Source: CAYMKE01 sp964390955
Lineage (GTDB): Bacteria; Bacteroidota; Bacteroidia; Bacteroidales; JBBRXJ01
Length of the DNA stretch: 10,369 nt
Assembly (NCBI GenBank): GCA_964390955.1
Contig: CAYMKE010000096.1
Span: forward strand, 1-10,369
Direction: 5' to 3'
Shown here piece by piece: positions 7,748 to 10,369 of this stretch. A program made the position numbers and the translations under genes. A model generated the notes under the pieces. That model had not been told where the DNA came from, made no database searches, and was given only the letters and a program-made list of their open reading frames with translations. The first letter of the stretch is position 1; each line of letters opens with the position of its first letter.

Positions 7748-7922
7748 AGTGTTTGTCCATAATGTCTGCTAACCCCGATACAGTCATTCTTCCTTACAGG
7801 GCATTTGCTTCAAAATTGCTCATTTACGCCGGTAAACTGCGCAGTTTGGGGCTTCACTAGTGTCATTATATCAGGTGTGACATGACATTAGCCTCGTCAC
7901 CGAACATTATGATCCAAACACT
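7748..7922. repeat. 175-bp imperfect palindromic intergenic element
   Basis: The ends are inverted: AGTGTTTG (7748-7755) pairs with CAAACACT (7915-7922). After a 2-versus-3-base mismatch, CATAATGT (7758-7765) pairs with ACATTATG (7904-7911). Inside is a second palindrome at 7811-7848, in which CAAA pairs with TTTG and TTTAC with GTAAA around a four-base loop, with bulges between. Another 6-bp pair, TGTCAT/ATGACA, lies at 7861-7866 and 7882-7887. There is no ORF of note. It is markedly more GC-rich than its flanks. This accounts for most of the 423-bp gap between grpE and the phosphatase. The nested architecture suggests a dispersed repeat or MITE-like element, but no target duplication is evident. 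Confidence 0.6.
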
Positions 7923-7960
7923 CGATTTTATAGACGGACTTTGATAAATTTAGATTTTTT

Positions 7961-8671
7961 ATGAGATACGCGGTTGGAGATATTCATGGTTGTATTGAAA
8001 CACTTAAGATTTTAATTGAAGAAAAAATTAATCCGACAAAAAATGATTTGCTCATTTTCCTTGGTGATTATATTGACAGGGGAAAGAATAGTAAACTTGT
8101 GTTGGATTATTTGAAACTACTGATTAAAACCGGTTATCAGGTAAAATTATTAAGAGGTAATCATGAAGAGATGTTATTGAATTCGTTTCGAAGTTATGAT
8201 GATTTTATGCTATGGTATTATAATGGAGCATCCAGTACGTTTTTGAGTTTTGGCATTAATCTTTATTCAACCATTGAATGGCAAAAAATACAACAAATAC
8301 CTAAAGAATATATAGATTTTATAAAAAGTACTGATTATTATTATTTAATGGATGATTTTTGGCTTGTACACGCTGGATTTAATTTTAAACATGATAATAT
8401 TTTTGCCGATAAACATTCAATGGTATGGATACGTGAAGTCATACCGGATACCAGTGTCTTAAAAGATAAAAAGATTGTTCATGCTCATACACCTGTGCCG
8501 CTGGAAACTATTCTTTTAACAGTTGAAGACAAGGATTCTAAAATAATAAATATTGATGGGGGTTGTGTATATAATAAAAAACCGGGTTTAGGGAACCTGG
8601 TGGCTTTAAATCTGGACTCTCTCGACATTATTTATACACCCAACGTGGACACGCCACAACCAAACAAATAA
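7961..8671 (+). CDS. PPP-family metallophosphatase (Ser/Thr phosphatase / ApaH-like)
   Basis: The 236-residue protein belongs to the calcineurin-like phosphoesterases, which use two metals to hydrolyse phosphomonoesters or dinucleoside polyphosphates. The signature blocks are complete: GDIHG (6-10), GDYIDRG (35-41), RGNHEEM (65-71), LVHAGF with H137, and VHAHTP with H174 and H176. The compact length and the GDYIDRG spacing match bacterial PP1-like/PrpA-type phosphatases and the ApaH-like group, and sequence alone does not separate protein phosphatase from Ap4A hydrolase. The ATG starts only five residues before GDIHG, as is normal. It is divergent from grpE. The C-terminus (NVDTPQPNK) is short and polar. 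There is no signal peptide, so it is cytoplasmic. Confidence 0.93.
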   Translation: MRYAVGDIHGCIETLKILIEEKINPTKNDLLIFLGDYIDRGKNSKLVLDYLKLLIKTGYQVKLLRGNHEEMLLNSFRSYDDFMLWYYNGASSTFLSFGINLYSTIEWQKIQQIPKEYIDFIKSTDYYYLMDDFWLVHAGFNFKHDNIFADKHSMVWIREVIPDTSVLKDKKIVHAHTPVPLETILLTVEDKDSKIINIDGGCVYNKKPGLGNLVALNLDSLDIIYTPNVDTPQPNK

Positions 8672-8698
8672 CAAATCTCAAAATAGTCCATAGCGAAA

Positions 8699-8730
8699 TT
8701 GTAAATGCTTATTAATTTTTTATATATTTG
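8699..8730 (+). promoter_or_regulatory. Promoter for the GNAT pair (TTG-N21-TATATTTG)
   Basis: TTG at 8699-8701 and TATATTTG at 8723-8730 are 21 bases apart and match the Bacteroidota consensus. Transcription would begin near 8737, immediately before the 10-bp repeat array. The acetyltransferase mRNA would then carry a leader of about 250 bases containing every structured element listed downstream. Confidence 0.6.
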
Positions 8731-8740
8731 AAAAGAATTC

Positions 8741-8792
8741 GTTTATAAACGTTTGTAAGCGTTTGTAAGCGTTTACAAATATTTACAAACGC
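8741..8792 (+). repeat. Five tandem 10-bp near-palindromic repeats, forming a hairpin
   Basis: Five contiguous decamers are visible: GTTTATAAAC, GTTTGTAAGC (twice), GTTTACAAAT and ATTTACAAAC, then GC. The first is a perfect palindrome, and the consensus is close to GTTTRYAARC. GCGTTTGTAA (8759-8768) pairs perfectly with TTACAAACGC (8783-8792) across a 14-base loop. The 10-bp period is near one DNA turn. Placement at the predicted transcript start suits either an operator array or a 5'-terminal RNA hairpin. It occupies part of the 320-bp non-coding gap before the first acetyltransferase. Confidence 0.8.
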
Positions 8793-8846
8793 CTTTATAG
8801 CTTGATTATCAACAACATTAATTATAATATGTTTGGCAGTCAAAAA

Positions 8847-8869
8847 TGTTTATATAAAAGATATAAACA
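8847..8869 (+). repeat. 9-bp perfect hairpin in the leader
   Basis: TGTTTATAT (8847-8855) is the exact inverse of ATATAAACA (8861-8869), with a five-base loop AAAAG. It is AT-only except for one G-C pair near the base, so it is a weak hairpin, and it has no T-run after it. It lies eight bases before the next hairpin. Confidence 0.55.
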
Positions 8870-8876
8870 ACATGTG

Positions 8877-8920
8877 GTTGTAGGCATGTTGTGTGTCATG
8901 CTGACCCGACATCCTGCAAC
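8877..8920 (+). repeat. 12-bp bulged hairpin in the leader
   Basis: GTTGTAGG (8877-8884) pairs with CCTGCAAC (8913-8920) including one U-G wobble. After a bulged C (8885), ATGT (8886-8889) pairs with ACAT (8909-8912). The loop is about 19 bases. The wobble is stable only in the RNA-like (plus) strand, while the minus strand has an A-C mismatch. That favours an mRNA structure, or plus-strand single-stranded DNA, over a symmetric protein site. Confidence 0.55.
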
Positions 8921-8953
8921 ATTGATACAATAAAAAGAAAGTAAAGAATCCTC

Positions 8954-8991
8954 ATGAGTGAGGAAAATTATTATGAGTGAGGAAAATTATT
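8954..8991 (+). repeat. 19-bp tandem duplication carrying start codons
   Basis: The unit ATGAGTGAGGAAAATTATT occurs at 8954-8972 and 8973-8991 and is followed by ATGAG at 8992. Because 19 is not a multiple of three, the ATGs at 8954, 8973 and 8992 lie in three different frames. The first opens an eight-codon ORF (MSEENYYE, stop at 8978-8980). The second opens a 32-codon frame with no family resemblance. The third opens the acetyltransferase. TCCTCA (8949-8954) can pair with TGAGGA (8959-8964), or with the second GAGGA, and so could mask these purine-rich segments. Confidence 0.85.
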
Positions 8992-9450
8992 ATGAGAATA
9001 GAAAAAATTAATCAAAATAAGAAACAGTTCCTTGACTTATTGTTGTTGGCAGACGAGCAAGAAAATATGATTGACAAATATTTGCCGAGTGGTGATTTAT
9101 TTGCTTTATATGACGGTGATTTGAAAAGTGTTTGCGTTGTAGTACCGTTTAATAAAGAAACTTGTGAGTTAAAAAACATAGCAACATATGAGAAATATCA
9201 AAACAAAGGCTACGGTAGAGCATTGATAAATTATATTTCTGATTTCTACAAGAACCAATACAAAACAATGCTTGTTGGGACTGGGGAAACGCCGACAATT
9301 TTGACGTTTTATAAAAATTGTGGTTTTGAAAAGTCTCATCGAGTTAAGAATTTTTTTATTGACAATTACGACCACCCCATGTACGATGGTGATATTCAAC
9401 TTGTAGATATGGTTTATCTTAAAAAGGATTTGACAGCTAAAGCTATTTAA
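8992..9450 (+). CDS. GNAT-family N-acetyltransferase (YvbK-like)
   Basis: This is a 152-residue single-domain GNAT, expected to transfer acetyl from acetyl-CoA to an amine; the substrate is unknown. The core is ELKNIATYEKYQNKGYGRALINY (59-81), in which Q70-N-K-G-Y-G75 is the acetyl-CoA pyrophosphate-binding Q-x-x-G-x-G loop. The B-motif is ILTFYKNCGFEKSHR (103-117). The ending, FFIDNYDHPMYDGDIQLVDMVYL, resembles B. subtilis YvbK-type proteins. I start at the ATG at 8992 rather than the in-frame GTG at 8977, because MRIEKINQ is a normal family N-terminus and GAGG lies nine bases upstream. The stop is six bases before the next GNAT start, so the two are surely co-transcribed. Confidence 0.9.
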   Translation: MRIEKINQNKKQFLDLLLLADEQENMIDKYLPSGDLFALYDGDLKSVCVVVPFNKETCELKNIATYEKYQNKGYGRALINYISDFYKNQYKTMLVGTGETPTILTFYKNCGFEKSHRVKNFFIDNYDHPMYDGDIQLVDMVYLKKDLTAKAI

Positions 9451-9456
9451 TTGATT

Positions 9457-10239
9457 ATGAAAATTGTACAAACGTCAATTGAGAATATTAAAAAATATCG
9501 AACAGATTATTTGAACTCATTATCTCTATTCCAAGAGTTGTTCATTGAATTAATGATATGCAATTCTGATTACTATATTTTTCAAGCAAATAATAATGAA
9601 ATTGGTTATGCGATTAGGAACATGGATGGTGTTTTGATTGAGTTTTATGTATTAGACAAATACATTCCTGATAGTATTGAATTTTTCAGTCAAGTATTGA
9701 AAGACTTATCAATAACAGATATTTACTGTAAATCATTTGATTCACTTCTACTAAGTAATTGCTTGTTAAACAATCTTCCATATTCAATTCTAGGGTTTCA
9801 TTATCGTGATTATGTTGAACCATTGATAAATAAAGACTCGTCCATAAAAATGAAAAAGGCTGACCTTTTATCAGTTGAATTATTACTCGGACAAGATGAA
9901 TCAATAAAGGAACTTTTTGAAACAGAACAGCAATTAATTTATTTTATAAAAAATGAAAATGTTTTTGAATTTTACAAAAACGAAGAATTTGTTGGTTGTG
10001 GAATGGTAATAAGGACACATCCTGATTGGAGTTTCTGTGATTTGGGAGTTTGGGTTAATCCTTCAAAAAGAGGAAATGCTATTGGTTCACAGATTATTTT
10101 GAATCTGAGAGAATTCTCTATTAAAAACAACTTGAAACCGAGTTGTGGTTGTGCAATAGAAAATAAAGCATCACAGAAAACTATTGAAAAAAGTGGATTT
10201 ATAAGTAAATATAAACTGATAAATTTTAAGACAAAATAA
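9457..10239 (+). CDS. Two-part GNAT-family N-acetyltransferase
   Basis: The 260-residue protein has its GNAT domain in the C-terminal half. FEFYKNEEFVGCGMVIRTH (170-188) forms the central strands. DLGVWVNPSKRGNAIGSQII (195-214) contains the acetyl-CoA loop R-G-N-A-I-G at 205-210, with Ala where Gly is commoner. CAIENKASQKTIEKSGF (232-248) is the B-motif. Residues 1-125 show no motif I can name, but IFQANNNEIGYAI (41-53) could be the strand pair of a decayed first GNAT domain, as in tandem GNATs. The ATG at 9457 is preferred over the in-frame TTG at 9451. The gene follows the smaller GNAT by six bases and is not a copy of it. Substrate and role (drug, polyamine, peptide or tRNA-linked) cannot be told. 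Confidence 0.85.
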   Translation: MKIVQTSIENIKKYRTDYLNSLSLFQELFIELMICNSDYYIFQANNNEIGYAIRNMDGVLIEFYVLDKYIPDSIEFFSQVLKDLSITDIYCKSFDSLLLSNCLLNNLPYSILGFHYRDYVEPLINKDSSIKMKKADLLSVELLLGQDESIKELFETEQQLIYFIKNENVFEFYKNEEFVGCGMVIRTHPDWSFCDLGVWVNPSKRGNAIGSQIILNLREFSIKNNLKPSCGCAIENKASQKTIEKSGFISKYKLINFKTK

Positions 10240-10257
10240 TGCACGAACGCACAACAC

Positions 10258-10367
10258 GCAATATACGTAAGCCGGGGTATGTAGGCAATTAAATCTTTTG
10301 TACATTTACTCAAAATTGTAACGGCTTGATAGGTTTGTGTTTCAAAAACCCGGCCTACGCATATTGC
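10258..10367. repeat. 110-bp inverted repeat, attC-like or terminator
   Basis: The 19-base arms 10258-10276 (GCAATATACGTAAGCCGGG) and 10349-10367 are inverted copies differing at two positions. Both differences are A-C mismatches on the plus strand (10265/10360 and 10270/10355) but T-G wobbles on the minus strand, so the minus strand folds without interruption. The 72-base interior contains a small hairpin, TTTTG (10296-10300) with CAAAA (10311-10315). GCACAAC (10249-10255) precedes the left arm, and the matching right flank lies beyond the window. It begins 18 bases after the GNAT stop. It could be an integron-type attC, a dispersed palindromic repeat or a terminator. Confidence 0.65.
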
Positions 10368-10369
10368 CA

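Noticed and set aside
7538..7760. CIRCE/HrcA operator upstream of grpE
   Set aside because: I looked for TTAGCACTC-N9-GAGTGCTAA. Only an isolated TTAGCA is present, with no inverted partner.
8877..8920. The GTTGTAGG...CCTGCAAC hairpin as a left-hand attC of a GNAT cassette
   Set aside because: attC sites run AAC...GTT from 5' to 3'. This hairpin has GTT...AAC in either strand orientation, and its strand bias favours the plus strand.
8977..8991. GTG start five codons upstream for the first acetyltransferase
   Set aside because: It lies inside the 19-bp duplication and adds MRKII. The ATG at 8992 gives a normal GNAT N-terminus and has the better-spaced GAGG.
9451..9456. TTG start for the second acetyltransferase
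   Set aside because: An ATG follows two codons later at 9457, and TTG abuts the previous stop. The ATG is the simpler choice.
9972..10313. 113-codon minus-strand ORF across the second GNAT and the end repeat
   Set aside because: It is antisense to the GNAT core motifs, begins inside the palindrome and shows no family resemblance.
1..10369. CRISPR arrays, tRNA or rRNA genes, transposase genes
   Set aside because: None seen on either strand. The repeats present are contiguous tandem units or inverted pairs, not spaced direct repeats.

Overview
The window looks like chromosomal DNA of a Bacteroidota bacterium, probably an environmental relative of the Bacteroidales or Marinilabiliales (the order is a guess). 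The signs are low GC, a PorZ-like type IX secretion protein with a C-terminal sorting-type domain, start codons without Shine-Dalgarno sequences, and several exact matches to the Bacteroidota sigma-factor box TAnnTTTG with a TTG/TTTG element about 20 bases upstream.

Left part (1-1559): a 9-bp tandem repeat precedes a sugar-1-phosphate nucleotidyltransferase on the plus strand. It runs tail to tail, with one base between the stop codons, into a minus-strand gene for a divergent lytic-transglycosylase-like protein. A 17-bp perfect inverted repeat lies just upstream of that gene.

Middle (1759-7537): a minus-strand block, read right to left, holds grpE, dnaJ, a two-domain universal stress protein, rdgB (house-cleaning NTP pyrophosphatase) and porZ. 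It looks like two transcription units. grpE-dnaJ has a well-formed promoter and a possible operator. usp-rdgB-porZ has a weaker promoter and gaps of 14 and 58 bp. The theme is protein quality control, stress and nucleotide sanitation, plus one secretion component.

Right part (7538-10369): this is less ordinary. A 423-bp gap upstream of a PPP-family metallophosphatase contains a 175-bp imperfect palindrome with its own internal hairpin, resembling a dispersed intergenic repeat. After the phosphatase, a 320-bp non-coding stretch holds a consensus promoter, five tandem 10-bp near-palindromic repeats starting at the predicted transcript start, two further hairpins, and a 19-bp tandem duplication that places an ATG in each of the three frames. 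Two adjacent GNAT acetyltransferase genes follow. The window ends in a roughly 110-bp inverted repeat whose two arm mismatches become G-T wobbles only on the bottom strand, as in integron attC sites. The most interesting hypothesis is that the GNAT pair is a mobile cassette with a structured leader and a folded recombination or termination site. The window stops before the bases that would decide this.
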